A stretch of DNA of 46,825 bases from K189A clade bacterium (GTDB lineage: Bacteria; Pseudomonadota; Gammaproteobacteria; Pseudomonadales; Azotimanducaceae). Every line of letters starts with the position of its first letter. Within the stretch, counting starts at the first letter, position 1. The notes beneath the pieces were generated by a model. That model was not told the DNA's origin. It was given only the letters and a program-made list of their open reading frames with translations, and did not search any database. The stretch spans positions 1 to 46,825 of the forward strand of contig CACOYI010000011.1 of the NCBI GenBank assembly GCA_902631405.1. The letters run 5' to 3'. The translations under genes and the position numbers were made by a program. Shown piece by piece: positions 25,190-34,950 of the stretch.

Positions 25190-26524
25190 ATGAGTCAAAA
25201 CGTCTTAAATATGAAATTGATTTGGGTCTATTCCTCGCCCCGAATCGTTTTCGGCATTATGTATATGCTTTTCACGACTTATCTCCTGAAGTTTGCAACT
25301 GATGAGCTCCTTATCGCTCCAGCTATCATGGGCAGTCTGATCGCGATCTCTCGTCTTTGGGATGGAGTATCGGACCCGCTCATCGGTTATCTATCGGATC
25401 GAACAACAGCAAAACTTGGCAGAAGAAGGTCGTGGATGTTTTTCTCAATCATACCCATGGCGATTGGTTTGGTAATGGTTTGGTCGCCGCCGCCACTTCT
25501 CACTGGATTGCCCCTCGTCTTCTGGATGGGTATTGCGCTGATCATGTATGAAACTGCAAGCACTGCTTTCATAGTTCCCCATAACGCTCTCGGCGTCGAA
25601 CTGACTCACGAACATGACGCACGCACTCGCTTATATGGTAGCCTGCATATGATCGGCGCCATTGGCTCAATATTGGGCTTAGCCGCGCTTCAAGTAATCA
25701 CCACAACAGACGAAAAGCGGTTTTTTGCATTCACTATATCTACCGCTGCTGCTGTATTTATTGTGCTCACTCTTTTTTGGTCAACATCCAAACTCCCGGA
25801 AAAACGATCATCTCAAGGAAGAGGCGGAACCACGATCTACCGATCTTTTTCTGACGTTTTAAAAAATAAATATGCCCGATTTTTAATCATCTTCTTCGCC
25901 ATCGAAACCTTTGGCGTCGCAAGTGTAAGTTTACTTACGCCTTATGTAGTCACCTACGTAGTAGACCTCGAAACACAATTAGTTCTATTGCTGGTTGTTT
26001 ACTCCGTTCCCCAATTCGCGTTCACACCTCTCTGGATATGGCTGGCCAAAAGAGTCAGCAGGAAAAAATTATGGATGGCCGCGATGTGGCTAAACGTCAT
26101 CACCTTTGTTAGCTGGTTTTTCGTTCTTCAGCCCGGCGAACCGTCTATCTTAATCTGGATTTTAGCTTTTTTGCTTGGCACCGCAGCAGGCGTCGGCGCC
26201 GTTATGGCACCATCTATTCAAGCGGATGTGATCGATTTCGACGAATTGCTAACCTATGAGAGAAAAGAAGGGACATACCTCGCCGTATGGAATCTGACCA
26301 GGAAAACGGCAGCGTCTATCGCTGCTTTTGGCAGTGGTTTGGGGCTCCAGCTCGCTGGTTTTGAACCCAACGTCGAACAGAGCGAAAACACCCAGTTCGT
26401 TTTGCGATCCCTAATCGCTTTGCTTCCGGCAGGCTGCTATGTCTGTGGTGCCATCCTATTTCTAAAATTCGACTTCGACAGAGAAAAACACTCAGAGACA
26501 CTTCGATCAATATCCTCTAGATAA
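25190..26524 (+). CDS. MFS transporter, GPH (glycoside-pentoside-hexuronide:cation) symporter-like
   Basis: 444 residues, about 11-12 membrane segments. The GPH-type signature is DGVSDPLIGYLSDRT followed by KLGRRRSWMFF, and a second-half motif (QADVIDFDELLTYERKEGTYLAVW) matches the family. Such carriers import sugars or their conjugates with sodium or protons. ATG at 25190 has CGGAAG just upstream and is preferred over a TTG at 25160. The 184 bases after the sulfatase contain no convincing gene. Next to the sulfatase, import of a desulfated sugar or conjugate is a reasonable guess. Confidence 0.9.
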   Translation: MSQNVLNMKLIWVYSSPRIVFGIMYMLFTTYLLKFATDELLIAPAIMGSLIAISRLWDGVSDPLIGYLSDRTTAKLGRRRSWMFFSIIPMAIGLVMVWSPPPLLTGLPLVFWMGIALIMYETASTAFIVPHNALGVELTHEHDARTRLYGSLHMIGAIGSILGLAALQVITTTDEKRFFAFTISTAAAVFIVLTLFWSTSKLPEKRSSQGRGGTTIYRSFSDVLKNKYARFLIIFFAIETFGVASVSLLTPYVVTYVVDLETQLVLLLVVYSVPQFAFTPLWIWLAKRVSRKKLWMAAMWLNVITFVSWFFVLQPGEPSILIWILAFLLGTAAGVGAVMAPSIQADVIDFDELLTYERKEGTYLAVWNLTRKTAASIAAFGSGLGLQLAGFEPNVEQSENTQFVLRSLIALLPAGCYVCGAILFLKFDFDREKHSETLRSISSR

Positions 26525-26638
26525 AAGTCTTGAGTGGAATGGCCCACTTTGCCGTTTGATCCTGTTTTTTTCGTATCCTTTTCGTACCACAACTAAATCA
26601 ATACAATCTGGCTTACTTGGTCACCAGGTGGAGGGGCT

Positions 26639-27487
26639 ATGGATCCAAGAGCTAAAGAACATTTGCTTACCGAAAGTGAGGCTGCGCGATTTCATCGCGA
26701 CGGATTTTTTGTCGTAGAAGAGGCGCTTCCGGATTCGATCGTTGAAAGATTGCGCGAACTGACTGCCGAGGTCGTTCAAGAGGACCGAGTCCGGTTAGGA
26801 ATCAAAGACAACCGCTATCATGGAGTTATCGACTTCATAGGCCAGCGGGACGAATTCCTACAATTAGTCGACTGGTACCGAACTGTCCCCAAAGTGTGTG
26901 GATTGTTGGGCAGTGAAATCAAGCTTTATCACACAGTCGGCATGGAAACGCCCAAAGCTGAAGGATGGTCATTACAGAACCATCACGACTGGGCAAACTG
27001 GCATACAGATACAGGCAATTTGACGAGAGATCTAGCACAAGGCGGCTTCAATCCAATGATCTCGCTTAAAGTAGGCTATGTGCTATCTGATCTGACAGCG
27101 CCAAATATGGCAAATTTCACTTGCTTGCCAGGCAGTCAAAACTCCATCGAATATCCAGGAGCCAACCGCCAGAACATCGAGAAGGAGGCAGTACAAGTAT
27201 TGGCGCCGGCTGGCTCTGCTATTATTTTTGATCGACGCTTATGGCACACACCGAGCCTTAATCTCTCCTCAACCACTCGCTATATGATATTTAATGGTTA
27301 TTCCTATCGATGGCTTGCAAATCGAGACGAACAGCGCGTGAAGCATTTCTACCGTCGCGCGACACCTATTCAGCGTCAGCTGCTTGGTTTCTCCAATCAC
27401 GGCGCATATGGCTCCTCCAATAGCTTTCCAGATGATTTGCCACTAAGCGATTGGTTTGGGGACGTAAATCTTTCAAAGACTGGGTGA
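26639..27487 (+). CDS. Phytanoyl-CoA dioxygenase (PhyH) family Fe(II)/2-oxoglutarate oxygenase
   Basis: 282 residues. The 2-His-1-carboxylate triad is H122 and D124 (NWHTDTGN) and H203 (RLWHTPS), with R214 (TTRYM) as the 2-oxoglutarate anchor. Such enzymes hydroxylate or halogenate small molecules, using 2-oxoglutarate and oxygen. Strong GGAGGGG ribosome site. A TACAAT hexamer (26602-26607) in the 114-base gap may be a -10, without a clear -35. Lies 58 bases before the two ABC half-transporter genes; together they may make and export a product. Confidence 0.92.
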   Translation: MDPRAKEHLLTESEAARFHRDGFFVVEEALPDSIVERLRELTAEVVQEDRVRLGIKDNRYHGVIDFIGQRDEFLQLVDWYRTVPKVCGLLGSEIKLYHTVGMETPKAEGWSLQNHHDWANWHTDTGNLTRDLAQGGFNPMISLKVGYVLSDLTAPNMANFTCLPGSQNSIEYPGANRQNIEKEAVQVLAPAGSAIIFDRRLWHTPSLNLSSTTRYMIFNGYSYRWLANRDEQRVKHFYRRATPIQRQLLGFSNHGAYGSSNSFPDDLPLSDWFGDVNLSKTG

Positions 27488-27545
27488 AATCGGCTAGAGC
27501 ATTCGCGAATTCTGGCGAATCAATGGAAGGGACAAACTGATATCG

Positions 27546-29495
27546 ATGTCGACCACGCGGCTCAAAGGAAACATTCCCGCTTATGACCAGGGCCCTCATG
27601 TAGGAGGTCACACTAAGCTCGACTGGCGAAGCCTAGGCATAATTTTTCTCTCTAGCTGGCCCCACATTCGGCCCGTTCTAAGAAGCCTATTAATTTATGC
27701 TGCTGGTGTTTTATTCGTAGTAGCCGCATTCGCTGCTAGCGGTTTTATTGGCTTTGAGGTGCTATGGGACTCCGTGGCTCAGGCCAAACCACTCTCAGAG
27801 CTCCACGCAAAGATCCTACTGCTCTCAACGGCTAACTTCGTCGAGCTGCCTGTACTAACAGAAGACCAACGCTACGAAATTCTTTGGCGCTTTATCGTTC
27901 TGACAGTTCTCCTAGCAACGGCCTTAACAACGCTTGGGACCGTACTTGATATCTATAAAGTATCTATCCTTCAACGAATCAACCAAAGCCTTAGGGTAAC
28001 GATGGTGAACCACATGAATCGCTTAAGCTTGAAGCGGCATTTCGGAGCAGAAGGTGATTCGGTTTATCGGGTTTTTCAAGATAGTGCCATGGTCACAGCT
28101 GTAATTGAGACCGTGGTTGTGATGCCAATTATCGCAATATTGCGTGCTTTTGGATTTTTAGCCTTAGCCTTTTTATTCAGTCCGTGGTTCGCCGTTCTAT
28201 TCGCTTTAGGCTTGACGACCATAATGCTCACTTTGACGGTGCAAAATAAAAAACTGAGGGAGGCCAGTTTCTCCACGAGACGGGTTAGTGGTCAACTATT
28301 AAATAAGGTTCAGGTATCCATTCAGGGGCTTTTACTATCCAAGGCCTTCGCTCGAGAATCCGATGCAACTTCGGAATTCCAGGCACTATCACATTCTGCT
28401 TTCGATCACTCTCTGTCTTTACGCACAAGAGTCGCGGCGATGAAAGCTTTGACAACTGTAACGCTCGCAATCGTTTTGCTATCAACGGATTTTTTCGCAG
28501 CTACCTATGTTTTTTCAGAACAACCCGTTTTTGGTGCCTCTCTTCTTGTTTTTTTTGGGCTCACCAGCCGTTTTTGGAGCGTCGCTGTATATCAGGCTCG
28601 AAGAGGCAACGCCGAATCCATTCAAGTAACGCTCGAAGAATTGATCAACTACTGGTGTCTCGCGCAGGATATGGCCGTCGGCCTGGGGAGAACGTGGGAG
28701 CTCCTCGCCCGCCCGCCTGGAGTTGAAGAACCAAAGGAACCCAAAAAAATACCAGACAGGATCAGGCGCCTCGATCTTTGCAACATCAACTACTCTCATG
28801 ACAAAAAGCTTACGCTAAAAGGAATTACCCTCAGAATCGATAACGGCAAACCGTGCCTGTTGGTGGGACCGTCTGGCGCCGGCAAAAGCACTTTGTTGTC
28901 ATTACTGCTCAGACTGGAGGACCCTGAAAAGGGTGATATTTTCCTTGATGGCCTATCGTTACGTGACGTGCGCCTTAGCGACTTGCGAACCACAATTGGG
29001 ATCGTGCTTCAGGAGAGCACCGTCCTGCCCCTGACACTTCGACAAAATATAGAGTACACCGCATCTGATTCTCTCTCGGATGCAGAAATGGAACGAATTC
29101 TAAAAATTGCTTGCTTAGAGAGCGTTGTTGACTCGTTGCCAAAGGGCTTGGATACAGACTTGGGGTCTGATGGAGGCCTCTTGTCTACTGGACAGAGACA
29201 GCAAGTAGCGATCGCTAGAATGATCGCAGCTGATCCCAAAGTCATTCTAATGGACGAGCCCACAGCCTCATTAGACTTAAGAACCGAAAAACAGGTGCTT
29301 AATAATCTATTGGCATGGGCCAAAGAAAAAATCGTACTAATTGTCTCTCATCAATTAGATATCGTTCAAAGTGTGAAACAAATAGGTGTGATCGAAGGGG
29401 GCCAGATAATTGCTCAGGGAGATCACCGCGAATTGCTCGAGTCTTGCGAGGTCTACTGCGTTCTTTATCAAGGGAGCGATAGCGATGGCGATTAA
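27546..29495 (+). CDS. ABC transporter half-protein (type IV exporter fold), subunit A
   Basis: 649 residues: N-terminal transmembrane domain (about 45-365) and a C-terminal ATPase domain. Walker A GPSGAGKST near 440, Q-loop VLQES, signature LSTGQRQQ near 546, Walker B VILMDEPTASLD near 570 and switch histidine in VSHQLD near 600 are intact. The signature has T where consensus is LSGGQ. Overlaps the next ABC gene by 11 bases, so the two probably form a heterodimer. Exporter type is inferred from the fused TMD-NBD form; cargo unknown. Confidence 0.93.
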   Translation: MSTTRLKGNIPAYDQGPHVGGHTKLDWRSLGIIFLSSWPHIRPVLRSLLIYAAGVLFVVAAFAASGFIGFEVLWDSVAQAKPLSELHAKILLLSTANFVELPVLTEDQRYEILWRFIVLTVLLATALTTLGTVLDIYKVSILQRINQSLRVTMVNHMNRLSLKRHFGAEGDSVYRVFQDSAMVTAVIETVVVMPIIAILRAFGFLALAFLFSPWFAVLFALGLTTIMLTLTVQNKKLREASFSTRRVSGQLLNKVQVSIQGLLLSKAFARESDATSEFQALSHSAFDHSLSLRTRVAAMKALTTVTLAIVLLSTDFFAATYVFSEQPVFGASLLVFFGLTSRFWSVAVYQARRGNAESIQVTLEELINYWCLAQDMAVGLGRTWELLARPPGVEEPKEPKKIPDRIRRLDLCNINYSHDKKLTLKGITLRIDNGKPCLLVGPSGAGKSTLLSLLLRLEDPEKGDIFLDGLSLRDVRLSDLRTTIGIVLQESTVLPLTLRQNIEYTASDSLSDAEMERILKIACLESVVDSLPKGLDTDLGSDGGLLSTGQRQQVAIARMIAADPKVILMDEPTASLDLRTEKQVLNNLLAWAKEKIVLIVSHQLDIVQSVKQIGVIEGGQIIAQGDHRELLESCEVYCVLYQGSDSDGD

Positions 29496-31491
29496 GAGGT
29501 CATTCAGTCGGGATTTTCAGACCCCCGTAAAACCAACTATTGAACCAAATCAACTCGCCACGGGAACCGCGCTAGGAAAGATTGCTCTTCGCACGCTGAG
29601 TTATATAAAACATGCACAATCTTTAGTTTTTGGCCGTATCACAGTCGGTTGCGTCATTCTCGTTGTTTCCCTTCCTATTCCTTGGTTATTTAAAATCCTA
29701 ATCGACCACGGGGTAATGGCTTTACCCGTTCTCCAAGCCGACCTTTATCCATTCTTCATGCAACCAATCTTGGATCGTTTAGTTGATCGCGAACCAATTG
29801 AAGTAGTTGGTATAGTCTGCCTTGGTCTCATCGCTATATTTGCATTATTTGGCTATGCGACGAACACAGAACTACATGCACGACTCGCTCAAGGAGCGGA
29901 TGTTGCGACCCAATCAGAAAATAAAGCGAACGATGGCTTCAGTACAGCCAGCGGGTTGGTGGGTCTTTTAGACTTTCGAATACACGTCTTGATCTCCCAA
30001 AGAATTACTCATTTTGCCAGACAGGAAATTTTCGATAAGTTCGTTCGAATGCCTGTTGTTAATATCGTCAAGCAACGTGCGGGCGATGCTGTCTTTCGTG
30101 TTATGCATGACACGCCATCAATAGGCGTGGTTTGCATGTCGATTTTAGTACAGCCTATCTTTTACCTCCTCGGCGCGTTCCTCGGACTCTGGATACTCTG
30201 GCTGGTATATGGATCGGCAGCACCTGAGTTGGTTTGGCTGGGAGCCTCTGCTTTCGCGGTCACACTTCTGTCCACTTTACCTTTTACAAGATTCATTCGC
30301 AGGCTTAGTCAAAGTAGTCGGAGATCGGGAAGTGATGTTCTCAACCTCACTGAAGAAGGAATCCGCAACAGAGAAGTCACTCAGAGCCTTGGAGCGGAAG
30401 AAAAAGAACAAGAAAAATTTAGAGAAGCTAGTCGATTCTCTTTTCGTCGCTCGCTCATCCTGATGGCTTCTTTACGCGTCATTGAGTGGCTTTCTGAGCA
30501 TGTGCACCTGCTTTTTCAATCATTCGGGTACTGGTTTATTTTCAGCAATATTATAAAAGGCAAGATGACACTGGGAGACGCGCCTGTAATTCTTCGGATG
30601 TACAGCATGCTCTATGAAACCGCAATGCAGCTAGGACGAATTTGGGTGGATCAGCAGGATCACCTCGCGGCAGCAGAACGAGTTTTCACCGTCTTAAACA
30701 AGATCGGCGAAAAACCGGAAACCTCGATAAAAAAGCGGGACCTTTCCGTGACTCATCCACCATTGGTGCGCTACGAGGACATCACTTTTGGTTACCCCGG
30801 CAACCAGCCCATTCTCAAGAAAATTAATCTGACAATCGCTGCGGGAGAGACCTTAGCTCTCGTCGGAAGAAATGGGGCTGGAAAAACGACCTTGGCTTAT
30901 CTTCTACCCCAGTTTCTCAAGCCCCAGAGCGGCCGCATTTTGTTCAACGACAGTGAGCTCGAGGCATTTCGACAGGAGTCTGTACGCAGACACGTCACCT
31001 TCATTTTCCAGGAACACCAATTCATAGATGGCTCTGTACGAGAAAATTTGCTTCTCGGCGACCCTAGTGCCACCGATGACGACTTGGTCCAAGCCTGCCG
31101 TGAGACTGCGGCCTGGGATTTCATACAAGATCTCCCCGGGGCACTTGATCATCAAATATTCGCAGACGGAACTGGTTTATCTGTCGGCCAACAACAACGC
31201 CTCTCGATCGCTCGTGCAAACTTAGGAAAATCCAAGATGCTTATATTGGATGAACCAACAGCTTCTCTAGACTTGCCAACCGAGCTCGCCCTCAAGCCCT
31301 GGATTCAGAGTGATGAGAGGACAACTCTCATTATTTCGCACCGTTTGACCACCATAAAAATGGCTGATCGTGTGGCATTTTTAGAGGATGGTCGCATTGT
31401 AGGTTGTGCTCCTCACAAAGAACTCGCAGAGACGAGCAAAGATTACGCTGAATTTATCTCGAGTTTGACGTCTTCAAATGATGACCCATAA
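29485..31491 (+). CDS. ABC transporter half-protein (type IV exporter fold), subunit B
   Basis: 668 residues starting at the ATG inside the end of subunit A, with GGGAG upstream; the frame is open to 29410. Transmembrane domain about 50-370 carries an extra segment between the first two helices (roughly 75-190, with ARLAQGADVATQSENKAND). The ATPase domain has Walker A GRNGAGKTT near 462, signature LSVGQQQR near 565, Walker B LILDEPTASLD and ISHRLTT. Both subunits keep the catalytic Glu and His, so both ATP sites may be active. Likely partner of subunit A. Confidence 0.93.
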   Translation: MAIKRSFSRDFQTPVKPTIEPNQLATGTALGKIALRTLSYIKHAQSLVFGRITVGCVILVVSLPIPWLFKILIDHGVMALPVLQADLYPFFMQPILDRLVDREPIEVVGIVCLGLIAIFALFGYATNTELHARLAQGADVATQSENKANDGFSTASGLVGLLDFRIHVLISQRITHFARQEIFDKFVRMPVVNIVKQRAGDAVFRVMHDTPSIGVVCMSILVQPIFYLLGAFLGLWILWLVYGSAAPELVWLGASAFAVTLLSTLPFTRFIRRLSQSSRRSGSDVLNLTEEGIRNREVTQSLGAEEKEQEKFREASRFSFRRSLILMASLRVIEWLSEHVHLLFQSFGYWFIFSNIIKGKMTLGDAPVILRMYSMLYETAMQLGRIWVDQQDHLAAAERVFTVLNKIGEKPETSIKKRDLSVTHPPLVRYEDITFGYPGNQPILKKINLTIAAGETLALVGRNGAGKTTLAYLLPQFLKPQSGRILFNDSELEAFRQESVRRHVTFIFQEHQFIDGSVRENLLLGDPSATDDDLVQACRETAAWDFIQDLPGALDHQIFADGTGLSVGQQQRLSIARANLGKSKMLILDEPTASLDLPTELALKPWIQSDERTTLIISHRLTTIKMADRVAFLEDGRIVGCAPHKELAETSKDYAEFISSLTSSNDDP

Positions 31492-31615
31492 CTGTCCGAC
31501 GATCTGAATATCAGACTTCCAAACCACTTATGATCGAAAAGACGAGACAGCCTAATTAATTAGCCAACACCATGTCGCCGAACTCGTCCGTTTAGAGGTC
31601 TTCTGATTCAGATTT

Positions 31616-32683
31616 TTATTGGGTGAAGTCTGGTATTGAAACCAATCTGTCACCAACGAAAGAACCCATATAAATCCTTCCCGCCTGAGGCACTGCTACA
31701 GTCGCCGCCCCCATTGGTGGTCCGCGATGCTCAAAGACTTTCTCAATTTCCAACGAATCCGGATCGACGGCTATAATGGCGAAACTCGCCCCGCAAGCTG
31801 CTTCCTGGTTACCAAAACAAGCAAGCATGTTCGACATAGAGTCCGTGTGGGTCACCACCCACAGACGTCCATCTGTGCCCCATGCACTATTATCTGCGTT
31901 TGCTACGGGAGCAGTGCCAACAACCTCGCCCGTATCTACATCAACCTTCCAGAGCTCTTGCGTAAAATACATATTTGCAAATACATGTCTTTGATCCGCT
32001 GCCACCTCTAGACCATTAGGCTGATTCGCTTTTGTTCCTGGCAAAGCTCTCAAGCCAGTTTCTTGGTTCCATCTCCATAAATCACCCGTATCAAGGCCTA
32101 GTAAACTCAATAATTGTTCCACCATCCCCCCGTTGTGGAACATTCTGGTATAAATCAGATCACCATTACTCAAGCCCACCACGTCATTCATGAAAGTATC
32201 TTTTGAGGGCTCAACACATCCTTGCCAGAGTAGAGAAATATTGCCGCCTTCTCCTATTACCTCGAAAATCTCTATGGCTTCCCGACCACCATGGTTTACA
32301 ACCAAGTATCTCAAACGACCGTTTGTTAATCGATGAAGGTGTGTTCCATGCGGACTGAATTTATCCAGCTCAGGAGGTTTACATTTCGGATCCCCCCATG
32401 GTGCTGTAGCTCCCGCAAGAGTAATTCCGGATTGAGGAAAAAGCGGTTTCACGTCCTCAGTCTGTGTATCAAAGAGGGACAAAGAGCCCGTAGCGTCAAA
32501 CATACCACCAAAGTGCGCCAGCAATAGATGTCGACCACCTGGAAGAGCTGCTATGTCTTCAGGACTCTGCATCCCACAAACAGGTTGCATTGATCCAGAT
32601 GGTTCGCATCCTTCGACAACGAGATTTTCTGTCGCGCATGCCGATAACGAAAGTATCACAGCGATCAAAATAGCCTGAAGCAT
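31616..32683 (-). CDS. Lipoprotein with SMP-30/gluconolactonase-like beta-propeller
   Basis: 355 residues. A lipoprotein signal with lipobox LSAC places C16 as the lipidated residue after about 15 residues. The rest reads as repeated propeller blades (EDIAALPGGRHLLLAHFGG, PNGLEVAADQRHVFANMYFTQELW, SAWGTDGRLWVVTH, GRIYMGSFVGDRL). PNGLEV and the NMYFTQELWKVD strand resemble SMP-30/strictosidine synthase-like proteins. The ATG at 32683 with AGGAGA upstream is preferred to the frame start at 32713. Function unknown; may be a periplasmic lactonase or binding protein. Confidence 0.75.
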   Translation of the reverse strand: MLQAILIAVILSLSACATENLVVEGCEPSGSMQPVCGMQSPEDIAALPGGRHLLLAHFGGMFDATGSLSLFDTQTEDVKPLFPQSGITLAGATAPWGDPKCKPPELDKFSPHGTHLHRLTNGRLRYLVVNHGGREAIEIFEVIGEGGNISLLWQGCVEPSKDTFMNDVVGLSNGDLIYTRMFHNGGMVEQLLSLLGLDTGDLWRWNQETGLRALPGTKANQPNGLEVAADQRHVFANMYFTQELWKVDVDTGEVVGTAPVANADNSAWGTDGRLWVVTHTDSMSNMLACFGNQEAACGASFAIIAVDPDSLEIEKVFEHRGPPMGAATVAVPQAGRIYMGSFVGDRLVSIPDFTQ

Positions 32684-32771
32684 TTTATTTCTCCTAATTC
32701 TTCGAACGACCAAAGCCTCTGAGCTCTTATGTTTTCCTTGTGCATACAGGGTATCTTCCCCATGCAGCAGC

Positions 32772-33761
32772 TTAACTGACAGACTGCAAGAAGCTAATCA
32801 GCTCCTGATTTACTTCCTCTGCTCTTTCTTGTTGCAACCAGTGGCCCGCCCCATCGAACTTCACGCACTTTCGGAGATCCGGCAAATTAGCCTTCATGAC
32901 ATCGATCGCTTCTTGAGTATTCCCTGCAACTAAGTCGTGTTCGCCATAAAGATACAAAGCTGGCTGGTCCAAAGATTTACCAATGAACGGCGCTAAATGA
33001 GATGGCAACCTTTTTATATTCCTATACCAGTTAAATCCACCCGAAAAACCCGTCGCGCTGTGTTCTTTAACATAAAAGGCAAGATCCTCTTCTGTGAGCC
33101 AGATAGGAAGCTTTTCTGGAAGTGTCAACTGCTCGCTCATTGTTTCATTTCTTGGAAAGTGTCCGTCCCAACCAACGGTATGGACACGGTCTCGCACAAC
33201 ATCACCGCTGAACGAATACAAAACACCAAGCATGGATTTTCTTACGTCCTTTTCAAAATCAGCTTCAGCAACACCAGGCTCCTGGAAGAAAAGTCTGTAA
33301 TATTGTCGGCCCGCCGCTGCCTGAAGCATTACATCATTTAGGTTAACTCCATCGGGAAGTGGGAATGGAGGGTTAAAGGGCACCGATAAAACTGCGACCG
33401 CTGTAAAGATATCTGGCCTCATCAAAGCCGAGTACCACGCAACCGGACCGCCCCAATCATGGCCCACAATTATCGCCTTTGATTCACCTAGCCCGGCAAC
33501 ACTTCCGACAACGTCACCTATAAGATTTGATATGGAGTAAGCCTCGATGTCCTCTGGCACAGTCGTCTTTCCGTACCCACGCATATGAAGCGCCACCGCT
33601 CGATATCCTTGATCGCCAATGGCTTTCAATTGATGTCGCCACGAGTACCATGACTCAGGCCAGCCATGACAAAATACGACAAGAGGGCCAGATCCGTGTT
33701 CAGCGTAATGCACCTCTATTCCATTCGAATCTACGACGCCATGTTGAAAATCAAAACTCAT
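32772..33761 (-). CDS. Epoxide hydrolase (soluble alpha/beta hydrolase type)
   Basis: 329 residues of the soluble-epoxide-hydrolase type. Oxyanion HGWPES (about 32-37), nucleophile D102 in VGHDWGG, acid D276 in YGEHD and base H307 in AGHWLQQE. No EHN domain, so it is not a close paralogue of the 10531-11676 enzyme. The ATG at 33761 has AGGGGG 7 bases upstream; the ATG at 33767 is an in-frame alternative with too short a spacing. Haloalkane dehalogenase activity is less likely: the Asn/Trp halide pocket is not present (HGWP instead of HGNP). Confidence 0.93.
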   Translation of the reverse strand: MSFDFQHGVVDSNGIEVHYAEHGSGPLVVFCHGWPESWYSWRHQLKAIGDQGYRAVALHMRGYGKTTVPEDIEAYSISNLIGDVVGSVAGLGESKAIIVGHDWGGPVAWYSALMRPDIFTAVAVLSVPFNPPFPLPDGVNLNDVMLQAAAGRQYYRLFFQEPGVAEADFEKDVRKSMLGVLYSFSGDVVRDRVHTVGWDGHFPRNETMSEQLTLPEKLPIWLTEEDLAFYVKEHSATGFSGGFNWYRNIKRLPSHLAPFIGKSLDQPALYLYGEHDLVAGNTQEAIDVMKANLPDLRKCVKFDGAGHWLQQERAEEVNQELISFLQSVS

Positions 33762-33812
33762 ATTCATACCCCCTTCAGGTCGTTTCGAGAATAAGGATCA
33801 CCGTCATGCACT

Positions 33813-34685
33813 TCATAGAACAAGGACAAATGAATCAAGATTAAGATCTCTGTTTGGATCCACCAAGTGCCCTGCCGGGAATGAAACTGAGATAGCAGGA
33901 AACTCAGAATCAAGACACAGAAGATGGTTATTGTCTCTGTCTTCCAAATCAGCCAAGTAATCAGGTGGAAGGGATAGCCTCCGATCATTCTCCCCCTCTA
34001 ATTCTATTCGATAAAGGGAGCGTTCGATCTCTCCCAGTTCATTACCGTTAGGCAGTCGCACGCCACCTGTCCAAGTAACTCGAATGACCTGTCTCGACGA
34101 GTCTGGGCACATGGTACCTCTCCTTTCTTTGGACCAAACCTCTCTTGGCACCCGCTCGGCCAGAATGAGCGCCGGACCAGAATCCAGTGGGATTACATCT
34201 GTGTATAGACCCTTGAAATTAAGTGGTTTCGAATCTTCACTGTCAGAATGCAAATCTCCTACGATAGATACTCTTTCCGGCGGATCTGTTTCAGCATTCC
34301 CAAACTCGCCAATCAGCAAGACAGTTCGATTTTCTCCTTCATCATCCGCGGGACGCAATGTTACGCATATCGGGCTGTAGACTTCTCCAGAGCGAGTCTC
34401 TACCTCAAAATCGCTCTCGTTTACTGTTTCCGTATTTAGGGTGTGGGAAAAAACAACGGGCATCCCATCTTGCCCGGACGCACCCAGACACAAACGATTG
34501 CTTCCGAAAGGCAATTTATTGTCCAAACCAAAAAAAGCTGAAAGGAGACGAGCCACACTAGATTCGACCGTTTCGGGAGTTAGGATACCTAATTTATCCT
34601 GTTCATCTGCGCTCACAGTTAAGATCGTCAGGCTCGCTATGGATGCAAATAAAACTAGGGTGAGCTCCTTAATATAATTAGTCAT
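33813..34685 (-). CDS. Unknown secreted protein
   Basis: 290 residues. A signal peptide (about 1-26, cleavage near VSA-DEQD) predicts export. The mature part is acidic, with four Cys (CLGAS, ICVTLR, MCPDSS, CLDSE) that could form two disulfides, and beta-rich stretches such as VVFSHTLNT and SDFEVETRSG. I recognise no family with confidence. The ATG at 34685 is taken instead of a GTG at 34688. Its stop lies 51 bases upstream of the epoxide hydrolase start on the same strand, so co-transcription is possible. Confidence 0.7.
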   Translation of the reverse strand: MTNYIKELTLVLFASIASLTILTVSADEQDKLGILTPETVESSVARLLSAFFGLDNKLPFGSNRLCLGASGQDGMPVVFSHTLNTETVNESDFEVETRSGEVYSPICVTLRPADDEGENRTVLLIGEFGNAETDPPERVSIVGDLHSDSEDSKPLNFKGLYTDVIPLDSGPALILAERVPREVWSKERRGTMCPDSSRQVIRVTWTGGVRLPNGNELGEIERSLYRIELEGENDRRLSLPPDYLADLEDRDNNHLLCLDSEFPAISVSFPAGHLVDPNRDLNLDSFVLVL

Positions 34686-34950
34686 CACTTCATGCTGCCA
34701 GAACAGTTTGATAAGAGCTTATATTTTTTTTCAGGCTTCACTCAAACCTGGTAACCGAAACTGCTCTCAAATTAGCCATCCCGCTGGGTAAGAGAGTCAA
34801 ATCTTTCTCAAAGTATCCGGGTCAAGAGAGCCAGTACGTCTTTGTTTTCTTGGACCATGTTGAGAGGAGTAAATTTAGTTTCTTTTTCGATCTTAGACTC
34901 TCGCCTGTTAGACTTACGACTAACGAACCACTTAATGAGAGAATAAGCGA

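Noticed and set aside
25002-25193. 63-codon plus-strand frame between sulfatase and symporter
   Set aside because: Starts with TTG without a ribosome site, overlaps the sulfatase end and symporter start, and no family resemblance.
31552-31563. 12-base palindrome CTAATTAATTAG between convergent genes
   Set aside because: AT-only palindromes of this size are expected by chance in AT-rich intergenic DNA; no T-run or neighbouring promoter.
32772-33761. Second alpha/beta hydrolase as another haloalkane dehalogenase
   Set aside because: HGWP replaces HGNP, so the halide-binding Asn is missing; epoxide hydrolase fits better.
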